From the NCBI RefSeq assembly GCF_039535235.1, contig NZ_BAAAWU010000001.1, positions 5,955,001 through 6,019,000 of the forward strand: 64,000 nt of DNA, given 5' to 3'. This stretch comes from Streptomyces roseoviridis (GTDB lineage Bacteria; Actinomycetota; Actinomycetes; Streptomycetales; Streptomycetaceae). The notes under the pieces are model-generated. The model did no database searches, was not told the DNA's origin, and saw only the letters and a list, made by a program, of their open reading frames with translations. Both the position numbers and the translations under genes were made by a program. Shown one piece after another: positions 29,223 to 37,277 of the stretch; position 1 is the first letter of the stretch, and each line of letters starts with the position of its first letter.

Positions 29223-29593
29223 GCCCGGTCCGGCCCGCCCGGCCGGTCCGGCAGGGGCCCGGGGGCGCGGGCCTCTGCTCCTCTGGGGTCGCGGGCTGTG
29301 TGTGGTGGGGGGGCAGGCCGTGGGGCTCGTCGGCGGTGGGGTTCGCGGCCTGGGGGGCTCGTCGGCGGCGGGGTTCGCGGGAGGTGGGGTTCGTTGGCCG
29401 TGGGGTTCGTGGGCCCCAAGGTTCGTGGGCCGTGGTCTCGCGCGGCGGGCCGGTCCGACAATCCACTGATCCGATCGGGCGATCTGTCCGCCGCGCTCCG
29501 CCGGGTCCGCGCTCCCCGCTGAACTACGCTCGTGATCGCCCGTGCGGAGCCCCCCGCGGGATCGTCGTGCTCAGGTGGACGGGAGCGTGGCCC
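29223..29593. repeat. G/T-rich spacer with GGGGTTCGTGGGCCGT-like repeats
   Basis: From about 29285 to 29450 the plus strand is an imperfect array of (T)GGGG(T/C)TCG(T/C)(G/C)GGC(G/C)(G/T) units of about 16-22 nt. It is rich in G and T and nearly free of A. Short Gly/Val/Arg frames through it are composition artefacts. The end of the spacer holds the start region of the next gene. Confidence 0.7.
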
Positions 29594-31585
29594 GTGACGG
29601 ATCAGGCGGTGGCAGCGGTCGGCGCCTCGCAGTTCTACGGCCGCCAGCGGGAACTGAAGGCCCTGCGGGCGGACATCGCGCGCACCGGTCTGGACACCCT
29701 GACCGGCCGCAAGGCCCCCCGCGCCCGGGTCCTGCTCATCGCCGGCAAACCCGGCTCCGGCCGGACCGCGCTCGCCGAGGAACTGATCGCCGCGCTCGCG
29801 GACGGCTACCGCGGCGGCGTGTACCGAGCCCGGCTCACCGAACCCGGCGGCGAGCCGGTCCCCACCGCCCGGGCGGCCCAGGACCTCCTCGCCGCGCTCG
29901 GCATCGCCGAGCCGCCCGGCGCCGCGGAGGACGAGCTCACCGCCCTGGTCCGCGAAGCCTTCGCCCACCGCAAGGCGCTGCTCCTCCTCGACGACGCCGT
30001 CGACGCCGAACAGGTCGACCCGCTGCTGCCCGACAACCCCGAGACCCTGGTCGTCGGCGTCGCCCGGGGCCCGCTCACCGGCATCCCCGACGTGCGGCCC
30101 TGCACCGTCGGCGGCCTCGACCCCAAGTCGGCGATCGAACTGCTCACCGGCTTCACCGGCTCCGTCCGCGTCACCGTCGACCCGCAGGCCGCCGAGAGCC
30201 TCGCCGAGGAGTGCGGCGGACTGCCCGGCGCCCTCGTGCTCGCCGGCGGCTGGCTGGCCGCCCACCCCAAGGTCTCGGTGGCCGACCTCACCAAGCGGCT
30301 GCGCGCCCTGTCCGGTGACCCGCTCACCCGCGCCTTCACCCTCGTCCACGCGTCCCTGCCGCAGCCCGCCGCCCGGATACTGCGCCACCTCGCCCTGGCC
30401 CCCCTCGGCCGGGCCGACGCCCACACCGCCTCCGCCCTGGCCGGCTGCTCCGTCTCCGCCGCGGCGACCACCCTCGCCGACTTCGCCGCGCTCCGTCTCG
30501 TACGGGAGGTCCCCGGCGGCGAGGGCCAGTACGAGGTGCCGGCGCACCTGATGCCGCTGCTGCGGGCCGAGCTGGAGGAGCGCGACCGCCCCGCCGAGGT
30601 GCAGCTGGCCCGGGCCCGGATGCTGGAGCGGACCGTACGGCTGCTGCAGTCCGGCCGGGCGGTCACCGAGCCCGAGGGCTCGCCGGCCCGGCGCCGCCTG
30701 GCCGGGCAGCCCCGAGCCCTGCGCTTCCCCGACGCGGCCGCCGCGGGCGCCTGGCTCGACAGCCGCAGGCCCGTGCTGCTCGCCTCGGCGCGGCTCGCCG
30801 TCGCCGACGGGGACCTCGACACCCTGGCCCGCCGGCTGATCGCGGCCCTGGTGCGGGCGCTCGCCGCACACCGGGGCGCCGAGGCCGCCGCCCCCGACCT
30901 GTACGGGCTGCACCGACTGGTCCTGGACGTCGCCGAGCGGCGCGGGCTGCACCGCGAGCGGGCCGCGGCCCTGCTCAACCTGGCCGACCTCGACGCGAGG
31001 ACCGGACGCACCGAGGACGCGTTGCTGCGATATCGGTCGGCTTTGGACGCCGGAAAGGCAGCAAATGATCCGTACGCCATGGGTCGCGCGATGGAATCCG
31101 TAGGAGGGGCCTATCAGGAGCTGGGGGACTGGCAGCGGGCCGGTGACTGGTACGGGCGCGCTCTGGCCCAGCGGCTGGCCCGGGACGAGCGCGCCGACCA
31201 GGCCCGGCTCTACGGCCGGCTCGGAGCGGTGCACACCTATGCCGGCCGCTACGGGGAGGCGCTGCGCAACTGGCGGGCCGCCGCCGCCGGCTACCGGCGG
31301 CTCGCCGATCTCCCGGGATACGCACGGGCGTTGAGCGAGGCGGCCCGGGTCCAGGAGTACGCGGGCCGGCCGGACGAGTGCCTGCGGACCTGCGAGGAAG
31401 CGGTGGAGTGGGCCCGCAGGGCCGGGGACGTGCGGCTCCAGGCGGCGCTCCAGCTCAGGCTCGCCGACACCCTGGACCGGCTCGGCGATCCGGCGGCCGC
31501 GCGACTGCACCGGTCCGCCGCCGAAAGGCTCCTTGGAAGCGACCCCTCCGCCTACGAAATCCGTAGTGGCTTCGCTGAAGATTAA
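29594..31585 (+). CDS. STAND-like NTPase with C-terminal tetratricopeptide repeats
   Basis: 663 residues. An N-terminal ATPase module starts ASQFYGRQRELKAL, with a P-loop-like GKPGSGRT at 51-58 (Arg57 where Lys is usual). Walker-B-like KALLLLDDAVD and the GGLPGALVLAGGWLA segment follow, as in NB-ARC/AfsR-type proteins. A winged-helix-like region spans about 260-330. The C-terminal 250 residues are TPRs (ERAAALLNLADLDARTGR, ESVGGAYQELGDWQRAGDWY, ARLYGRLGAVHTYAGRYGEA). No DNA-binding SARP domain is present. A signalling scaffold or regulator is likely. GTG 29594 has GGACGGGAG about 9 nt upstream. Codons at 31015-31110 and the last 20 codons are unusually AT-rich. Confidence 0.82.
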   Translation: MTDQAVAAVGASQFYGRQRELKALRADIARTGLDTLTGRKAPRARVLLIAGKPGSGRTALAEELIAALADGYRGGVYRARLTEPGGEPVPTARAAQDLLAALGIAEPPGAAEDELTALVREAFAHRKALLLLDDAVDAEQVDPLLPDNPETLVVGVARGPLTGIPDVRPCTVGGLDPKSAIELLTGFTGSVRVTVDPQAAESLAEECGGLPGALVLAGGWLAAHPKVSVADLTKRLRALSGDPLTRAFTLVHASLPQPAARILRHLALAPLGRADAHTASALAGCSVSAAATTLADFAALRLVREVPGGEGQYEVPAHLMPLLRAELEERDRPAEVQLARARMLERTVRLLQSGRAVTEPEGSPARRRLAGQPRALRFPDAAAAGAWLDSRRPVLLASARLAVADGDLDTLARRLIAALVRALAAHRGAEAAAPDLYGLHRLVLDVAERRGLHRERAAALLNLADLDARTGRTEDALLRYRSALDAGKAANDPYAMGRAMESVGGAYQELGDWQRAGDWYGRALAQRLARDERADQARLYGRLGAVHTYAGRYGEALRNWRAAAAGYRRLADLPGYARALSEAARVQEYAGRPDECLRTCEEAVEWARRAGDVRLQAALQLRLADTLDRLGDPAAARLHRSAAERLLGSDPSAYEIRSGFAED

Positions 31586-31598
31586 TACTTTGAAAGGC

Positions 31599-31626
31599 TA
31601 GACAGGGGGAACTCCTTCATTAGACT
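31599..31626 (+). promoter_or_regulatory. Predicted HrdB-type promoter for ald
   Basis: TAGACA (31599-31604) and TAGACT (31621-31626) separated by 16 nt resemble TTGACA/TATAAT. It lies just after the TPR gene stop and gives an ald leader of roughly 130 nt. Confidence 0.55.
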
Positions 31627-31764
31627 GGGTGCGCCGCGTTCGATCGCGGTCTGTCCCGGTGTGCCTCGGTGCTTCCGGGTATGTATGGCTATGTCAGGGC
31701 TTCTGGCACCGCCACAGCGCAGCACCCCCCGTTTGTCCCCCTGAGTCAAGGACCGTGATCGACG

Positions 31765-32880
31765 ATGAAGGTCGGCATCCCCCGCGAGGTCAAGAACAAC
31801 GAGTTCCGCGTGGCCATCACCCCTGCCGGTGTCCACGAGCTCGTCCGCAACGGCCACCAGGTCTTCATCGAGCAGAACGCCGGTGTCGGCTCCTCGATCA
31901 CCGACGAGGAGTACGTCGCCGCCGGTGCCGAGATCCTCGCCACCGCGGACGAGGTCTGGGCGACCGCCGACCTGCTGCTCAAGGTCAAGGAGCCGATCGC
32001 GGAGGAGTACCACCGCCTCCGCAAGGACCAGACCCTCTTCACCTACCTGCACCTCGCCGCTTCCAGGGAGTGCACGGACGCCCTCCTGGAGTCCGGCACC
32101 ACCGCCATCGCGTACGAGACGGTCGAGACCGCGAACCGCGCGCTCCCGCTGCTCGCCCCGATGTCCGAGGTCGCGGGCCGCCTGGCCCCGCAGGTCGGCG
32201 CCTACCACCTGATGCGCTCGGTCGGCGGCCGCGGCGTGCTCCCCGGCGGTGTCCCCGGCACCCACGCCGGCGAGTGCGTCGTCATCGGCGGCGGCGTCTC
32301 CGGCTGGAACGCCACCCAGATCGCCGTCGGCATGGGCTTCCACGTGACCCTGCTCGACCGTGACATCAACAAGCTCCGCGAGGCCGACAAGATCTTCGGC
32401 ACCAAGGTGAAGACCATCGTCTCCAACGCCTACGAGCTGGAGAAGGCCGTCATCGAGGCCGACCTCGTCATCGGCGCCGTCCTCATCCCGGGTGCCAAGG
32501 CCCCGAAGCTGGTCACCAACGAGCTCGTCGCCAAGATGAAGCCCGGAAGTGTCCTTGTCGACATTGCCATCGACCAGGGCGGCTGCTTCGAGGACTCCCA
32601 CGCGACCACCCACGCCGAGCCGACCTTCCAGGTCCACAACTCGGTCTTCTACTGCGTCGCCAACATGCCGGGCGCGGTCCCGAACACCTCCACCTACGCC
32701 CTCACCAACGCCACGCTGCCCTACATCGTGTCGCTGGCGAACAACGGCTGGGCCGAGGCGCTGCGCCGCGACGCCGCGCTCGCCAAGGGTCTCAACACCC
32801 ATGACGGCAAGGTCGTCTACAAGGAGGTCGCCGAGGCGCACGGCTACGACCACGTCGAGCTGAGCAGCCTCATCGGCTGA
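31765..32880 (+). CDS. ald: Alanine dehydrogenase
   Basis: 371 residues, full length. It catalyses NAD-dependent deamination of L-alanine to pyruvate and ammonia, and the reverse. It begins MKVGIPREVKNNEFRVAITP. Catalytic Lys75 (LLKVKEP) and His96 (YLHLAAS) are present. The NAD-binding GECVVIGGGVSGWNATQIA and LLDRDINKL follow, and the catalytic Asp lies in SVLVDIAIDQGGC. AAGGA lies about 13 nt upstream. It is monocistronic, with its own upstream promoter and a downstream hairpin. In actinobacteria ald is usually alanine- and oxygen-responsive; no operator could be identified here. Confidence 0.97.
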   Translation: MKVGIPREVKNNEFRVAITPAGVHELVRNGHQVFIEQNAGVGSSITDEEYVAAGAEILATADEVWATADLLLKVKEPIAEEYHRLRKDQTLFTYLHLAASRECTDALLESGTTAIAYETVETANRALPLLAPMSEVAGRLAPQVGAYHLMRSVGGRGVLPGGVPGTHAGECVVIGGGVSGWNATQIAVGMGFHVTLLDRDINKLREADKIFGTKVKTIVSNAYELEKAVIEADLVIGAVLIPGAKAPKLVTNELVAKMKPGSVLVDIAIDQGGCFEDSHATTHAEPTFQVHNSVFYCVANMPGAVPNTSTYALTNATLPYIVSLANNGWAEALRRDAALAKGLNTHDGKVVYKEVAEAHGYDHVELSSLIG

Positions 32881-32945
32881 CCTGTCGGGGCTTGCGGCGC
32901 GGCCGCAGAAACGGTCGGTCAACCCGCACCGTCAACCTCACGCAC

Positions 32946-32978
32946 CGGGCCGGACCTTGTCACGCAAGGTCCGGCCCG
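32946..32978 (+). terminator. ald terminator hairpin
   Basis: A perfect 14-bp stem CGGGCCGGACCTTG / CAAGGTCCGGCCCG with loop TCACG, 65 nt after the ald stop. Confidence 0.88.
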
Positions 32979-33136
32979 ATGTGTGTCCGGCCACGTTCCG
33001 ACGCCTGGTCAACTCGCCTCGAACGTAACTCTTTAACCGTTTCGCGCCCCCGTGAAACGTGCGGTTACCCGCCGGTGCACCCTTGACAGAGAGGGCTTCG
33101 GTCGCCGACACATCGGGCCGGGTACGGCGGATTGTG

Positions 33137-33166
33137 TTGCTGCGGAGCGGTGACACGCCATAGAGT
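33137..33166 (+). promoter_or_regulatory. Predicted promoter of the parA-scpAB operon
   Basis: TTGCTG (33137-33142), an 18-nt spacer and TAGAGT (33161-33166). A palindrome TATCGATA follows at 33198-33205, then a near-perfect ribosome site AAGGAGGT at 33225-33232 before the parA GTG. The rest of the 360-nt gap shows no gene. Confidence 0.5.
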
Positions 33167-33242
33167 CGCCAACCGTCGGCATGGTGCCACGCTGACCTAT
33201 CGATAAATGTTCCTGGTCACATCCAAGGAGGTAAGACGACTT

Positions 33243-34376
33243 GTGAATGAGTCGACATTTACTCCCGGGGGTGGGGAGCCAGGAGCCCCGATCGGCTCCG
33301 TCGCGGTGCGGACCTTCGCGACGCACCAGCCCATGACGCCAGCCCATACGATGAAGATGACGGACGGCCTACACGTGAACGCCACGGCCGGCAACGAGAT
33401 GGGCCGAGAGTCCACCCACTTCGCCGCCTATGACGAGGTGCCCGAGGGGCACTTCTACGACCCTGACGCCGAGTACGAGCCCGACCCCGAGTACGCGGCC
33501 ACCCTCGCACCCGACGCCGCCCGTCAGCGGCGCGAGCGGATCGGCCCCACCGGACGGCCCCTGCCGTACTTCCCGATCCCGGGCCCGCTGACCGACCACG
33601 GTCCCGCGAAGATCATCGCGATGTGCAACCAGAAGGGCGGCGTCGGCAAGACCACGTCGACCATCAACCTGGGCGCGGCGCTCGCGGAGTACGGCCGAAG
33701 GGTGCTGCTCGTCGACTTCGACCCGCAGGGCGCCCTGTCGGTCGGCCTCGGCGTGAACCCGATGGAACTCGACCTCACCGTCTACAACCTGCTCATGGAG
33801 CGGGGCATGTCGGCCGACGAGGTGCTGCTCAAGACCGCCGTGCCCAACATGGACCTGCTGCCGAGCAACATCGACCTCTCGGCCGCCGAGGTGCAGTTGG
33901 TCAGCGAGGTCGCGCGCGAGTCCACGCTGCAGCGGGCGCTGAAGCCGCTGATGAACGACTACGACTACATCGTGATCGACTGTCAGCCCTCGCTCGGCCT
34001 GCTGACCGTGAACGCCCTGACGGCCGCTCACAAGGTCATCGTGCCGCTGGAATGCGAGTTCTTCGCGCTGCGCGGAGTGGCCCTGCTGACGGAGACCATC
34101 GAGAAGGTCCAGGAGCGGCTCAACCCCGAGCTGGAGCTCGACGGCATCCTCGCCACGATGTACGACTCGCGGACGGTGCACTCGCGCGAGGTGCTCGCAC
34201 GCGTCGTCGAGGCCTTCGACGACCACGTGTACCACACGGTGATCGGCCGGACCGTGCGCTTCCCTGAGACCACGGTCGCCGGCGAGCCCATCACCACGTA
34301 CGCCTCGAACTCCGTGGGCGCCGCCGCCTACCGTCAGCTCGCCAGGGAGGTGCTCGCCCGGTGTCACGCCGAGTGA
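33243..34376 (+). CDS. ParA/Soj-family partition ATPase (orphan)
   Basis: 377 residues. The first 115 are an acidic, disordered leader (EYEPDPEYAATLAPDA). The deviant Walker A is NQKGGVGKTTSTINLG, with signature Lys131 and P-loop Lys136. Switch I is VDFDPQGALS and Walker B is DYIVIDCQPSLGLLT, followed by VPLECEFFALRGV. ATP-dependent DNA-bound dimers of this family move chromosomes, plasmids or protein clusters. This is not next to parB or the origin-side genes; it heads the scpA-scpB cluster. GTG 33243 is fixed by AAGGAGGT 10 nt upstream. It overlaps the next gene by 16 nt. Confidence 0.92.
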   Translation: MNESTFTPGGGEPGAPIGSVAVRTFATHQPMTPAHTMKMTDGLHVNATAGNEMGRESTHFAAYDEVPEGHFYDPDAEYEPDPEYAATLAPDAARQRRERIGPTGRPLPYFPIPGPLTDHGPAKIIAMCNQKGGVGKTTSTINLGAALAEYGRRVLLVDFDPQGALSVGLGVNPMELDLTVYNLLMERGMSADEVLLKTAVPNMDLLPSNIDLSAAEVQLVSEVARESTLQRALKPLMNDYDYIVIDCQPSLGLLTVNALTAAHKVIVPLECEFFALRGVALLTETIEKVQERLNPELELDGILATMYDSRTVHSREVLARVVEAFDDHVYHTVIGRTVRFPETTVAGEPITTYASNSVGAAAYRQLAREVLARCHAE

Positions 34377-34855
34377 GTCTCCCCGGCGCCGACGAACTGT
34401 TCCGTACGACCGGTGGGACGGCGCTCCAGGCGTCCTCGCCGCGCCGGACCGTTCCGGCACCCGCGGGCGAGAGCGACTCGGCCGCGGGAGCGGGGGCGGA
34501 GGGCTCCGGCACGACCGAGCACGCCGCGACGGACTCGGAGGCGGCGGAGCCGCGCGCCCGGACGCCGGAGCCGGACGCCGCCAAGGGCGCGGCCCCGGCC
34601 GGCGCCCGGCGGCGGGGCGGCCGCACCACCAACCGGCGCCCCAGCGGGCGCGAGCGCCACGACGAGAAGATCACGGTCTACGTCTCCGCCGAGGAACTGA
34701 TGGACCTGGAGCACGCCCGCCTGGTGCTGCGCGGCGAGCACGGCCTCGCCGTCGACCGCGGCCGGATCGTCCGCGAGGCGGTCGCCGTGGTCCTGGCGGA
34801 CCTGGAGTCCCGCGGCGACGCGAGCATCCTCGTGCGCCGCCTGCGCGGCCGCTGA
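34361..34855 (+). CDS. Small protein with disordered head and ribbon-helix-helix-like tail
   Basis: 164 residues from GTG 34361, which has GGAGGT 9 nt upstream inside parA; GTG 34373 (GTGA overlap) is the alternative. Residues 1-95 are Ala/Glu/Pro-rich and then Arg-rich (GARRRGGRTTNRRPSGRERH). The last 65 read DEKITVYVSAEELMDLEHAR ... RGRIVREAVAVVLADLE. This is a short beta strand followed by two helices, like ribbon-helix-helix DNA-binding proteins of the CopG/ParG type. The pairing with parA recalls ParF-ParG partition modules. This assignment is inferred from pattern only. Confidence 0.72.
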   Translation: MSRRVSLPGADELFRTTGGTALQASSPRRTVPAPAGESDSAAGAGAEGSGTTEHAATDSEAAEPRARTPEPDAAKGAAPAGARRRGGRTTNRRPSGRERHDEKITVYVSAEELMDLEHARLVLRGEHGLAVDRGRIVREAVAVVLADLESRGDASILVRRLRGR

Positions 34856-34903
34856 CGGTACCCTGCGGGCTCCCGCCACCCCCGCTCCACCAGGACCACC
34901 CCC

Positions 34904-36670
34904 ATGCCCCCACCCCCTGACGAAACGTCCCCCCGCCGCCGCCCCCTGGGCCGCGGCCCGGGAACGTCCCCGTCGCCCGCACCGCCCGCGGCGGAGACGG
35001 GGGAGCGGCAGCAGGAGGAGCCCGTACGGGCGTCATCGGCGCCCCGGGCGACCGAGGCGGGGTGCGGCGGCGACCAGGAGGCCCCCGGTGCGGCGGGCGT
35101 CGAGACGGTGGCTCCGAAGTCTGCCGGGGGGCGCGTCGGCGACCCTGAGACCGGGGAGGCCCTCGGGGTGGCGGGTGTCGAGGCGGTGGCTCGGAAGTCT
35201 GCCGGGGGGCGCGTCGGCGACCCTGAGACCGGGGAGGCCCCCGGTGTGGCGGGTGTCGAGGCGGTGGCTCCCACGGCTGCGCGGAGGCGCGCCGGTGACC
35301 TGAGAGAGCCGGAGCAGGGCTCCGGCGAGGCCGGGCAGGCCGGCGGCACGGAAGGGACGCGGGTCCGCGACGTCCTGGAGACGGCCGGGGGCCCGGACAC
35401 GGCTGTCGGCCCGGGCACGCCCGAGGGCCTGGAGGGCCCTGTGGACGGCCTCGTGGCTCCCGAGCCGCCCCAGACCGCTCCCGGCCGCCCCGTGCCGCCC
35501 CCGACCGCTCCCGGCCGCCCCGTGCCGCCGCCCCTGGACGGCGCCGCCAGCCCTGGAGACGGCGCTTCCGAGTCGGGCCCTGTCCCCTCGGACGCCGTGC
35601 CGCCCCTGGACGGTGCCGCGGGCCCTGGAGGCGGAGCTTCCGAGTCGGGCCCTGTCCCCTCGGACGCCATGCAGCCCGTGGACGGTGCCGCGGGCCCTGG
35701 AGGCGGAGCTTCCGAGTCGGGCCCCGTCCCCTCGGACACCGTGCCGCCCCTGGACGTCGCCGGCACCCCGCCGGGCCCCGGTGCGGCCGCGCCCGCCCCC
35801 GCCCCCGCCGGCCGCGCCGCCGGGGAGGCGTCCGCCGCCGACGGGCCGGCCGATGCCCGTGACGGGCGGTTCACCGTGCGGCTGGCGAACTTCGAGGGGC
35901 CGTTCGACCTGCTGTTGCAGCTGATCTCGAAGCACAAGATGGACGTCACCGAGGTCGCCCTCTCCAAGGTCACCGACGAGTTCATGGCCCACCTCCGGGC
36001 CATGGGCCCCGACGGGGACCTCGACCAGACGACCGAGTTCCTGGTGGTCGCCGCCACGCTGCTCGATCTCAAGGCCGCACGGCTGCTGCCGGCCGCCGAG
36101 GTGGAGGACGAGGCCGACCTGGCCCTCCTCGAGGCTCGGGACCTGCTGTTCGCGCGGCTGCTGCAGTACCGCGCGTACAAGCGGATCGCCGAGATCCTCG
36201 GCGAGCGCTGGGAGGCGGAGGGACGCCGCCACCCCCGGACCGTCGGCCTCGAACCGCACCACGCGGAGCTGCTGCCCGAGGTCGTCATCTCCATCGGCGC
36301 CGAGGGCTTCGCGAAGCTCGCCGTCAAGGCCATGCAGCCCCGCGCCAAGCCGCAGGTGTACGTCGACCACATCCACGCCCCGCTCGTCAGCGTGCGCGAA
36401 CAGGCCGCCGTCGTGGTCGCCCTGCTCCGCGAGCGCGGCACCCTCGGCTTCCGGGAGCTCGTGGAGGGCGCCGACGACACCCTCACGGTCGTGGCCCGCT
36501 TCCTCGCCCTCCTGGAGCTCTACCGCGAGAAGGCCGTCGCCCTCGACCAGGAGACCCCCCTCGGGGACCTCACCGTCTCCTGGACGGGCGGCGAGACGGA
36601 CGCGGCGGCCGACGCCGTCTCCGACGAGTTCGACCAGGAACCCCGTACGCCCGAGGAGGACGCCCCGTGA
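34904..36670 (+). CDS. scpA: Segregation and condensation protein A with long repetitive N-terminal extension
   Basis: 588 residues; ScpA is normally about 250-300. The kleisin core starts near residue 320: FTVRLANFEGPFDLLLQLISKHKMD, VTEVALSKVTDEFMAHL, FLVVAATLLDLKAARLLP, and the C-terminal winged helix REQAAVVVALLRERGTLGFREL. ScpA bridges SMC heads with ScpB. The extra 320 residues are Gly/Pro/Ala/Glu-rich and made of two repeat families. Three copies of a 26-residue unit (VAGVEAVAxKSAGGRVGDPE) come from 78-bp DNA repeats, and three copies of a 24-residue unit (GASESGPVPSD) from 72-bp repeats. The ATG at 34904 follows AGGA. It overlaps scpB by 4 nt. Confidence 0.9.
   Translation: MPPPPDETSPRRRPLGRGPGTSPSPAPPAAETGERQQEEPVRASSAPRATEAGCGGDQEAPGAAGVETVAPKSAGGRVGDPETGEALGVAGVEAVARKSAGGRVGDPETGEAPGVAGVEAVAPTAARRRAGDLREPEQGSGEAGQAGGTEGTRVRDVLETAGGPDTAVGPGTPEGLEGPVDGLVAPEPPQTAPGRPVPPPTAPGRPVPPPLDGAASPGDGASESGPVPSDAVPPLDGAAGPGGGASESGPVPSDAMQPVDGAAGPGGGASESGPVPSDTVPPLDVAGTPPGPGAAAPAPAPAGRAAGEASAADGPADARDGRFTVRLANFEGPFDLLLQLISKHKMDVTEVALSKVTDEFMAHLRAMGPDGDLDQTTEFLVVAATLLDLKAARLLPAAEVEDEADLALLEARDLLFARLLQYRAYKRIAEILGERWEAEGRRHPRTVGLEPHHAELLPEVVISIGAEGFAKLAVKAMQPRAKPQVYVDHIHAPLVSVREQAAVVVALLRERGTLGFRELVEGADDTLTVVARFLALLELYREKAVALDQETPLGDLTVSWTGGETDAAADAVSDEFDQEPRTPEEDAP
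35078..35285. repeat. 78-bp in-frame repeats inside scpA
   Basis: Units start at 35078, 35156 and 35234 (the last partial). They are nearly identical around GTGTCGAGGCGGTGGCT and GGGGGGCGCGTCGGCGACCC. The period is a multiple of three, so the frame is kept. Confidence 0.93.
35531..35755. repeat. 72-bp in-frame repeats inside scpA
   Basis: Three tandem units anchored by GCTTCCGAGTCGGGCCC at about 35564, 35636 and 35708. They encode the GASESGPVPSD repeats. Copy number is a likely strain-variable character. Confidence 0.93.
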
Positions 36671-37263
36671 GCGATCTCAAGCCCGCCCTCGAAGCCGTCC
36701 TCATGGTGGTGGACGAGCCCGCCACCGAGGTCCATCTCGCCAAGGTCCTCGACCGCACCGCGCGCGAGGTCGGCGACGCCCTGCGCCAGCTCGCCGACGA
36801 GTACACCGTCCAGGGCCGCGGCTTCGAGCTGCGCCGGGTCGCCGGCGGCTGGCGGTTCTACACCCGCGCCGCGTACGCCTCCGCCGTCGAGGCCTTCGTC
36901 CTGGACGGCCAGCAGGCCCGGCTCACCCAGGCGGCCCTGGAGACCCTGGCGGTCGTCGCGTACCGCCAGCCGGTCAGCCGCTCCCGGGTCTCCGCCGTGC
37001 GCGGAGTGAACTGCGACGGGGTCATGCGCACCCTCCTCCAGCGCGGTCTGGTGGAAGAGGCGGGCGCGGAACCCGAAACAGGTGCGATCCTGTACAGGAC
37101 GACGAACTACTTCCTGGAGCGGATGGGCCTGCGCGGCCTGGACGAGCTCCCCGAGCTCGCGCCCTTCCTGCCCGAGGCGGAAGCGGTGGAGCCGGACTCC
37201 CTGGAGGGCGTTCCGTCGTTCGATCCGGACGCAAGAGAGCCGGACGCGGACGAGAACGAATAG
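36667..37263 (+). CDS. scpB: Segregation and condensation protein B
   Basis: 198 residues. Two winged helices are visible: LKPALEAVLMVVDEPATEVHLAKVL and ARLTQAALETLAVVAYRQPVSRSRVSAVRGVN, then the end of the fold ILYRTTNYFLERMGLRGLDELPEL. It dimerises and binds ScpA in the SMC condensin complex that compacts chromosomes, important during sporulation septation in Streptomyces. The GTG start overlaps scpA's TGA (GTGA), so the two subunits are translationally coupled. The C-terminal 25 residues are acidic and disordered. Confidence 0.95.
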   Translation: MSDLKPALEAVLMVVDEPATEVHLAKVLDRTAREVGDALRQLADEYTVQGRGFELRRVAGGWRFYTRAAYASAVEAFVLDGQQARLTQAALETLAVVAYRQPVSRSRVSAVRGVNCDGVMRTLLQRGLVEEAGAEPETGAILYRTTNYFLERMGLRGLDELPELAPFLPEAEAVEPDSLEGVPSFDPDAREPDADENE

Positions 37264-37277
37264 ACGACGGAAGTTTG

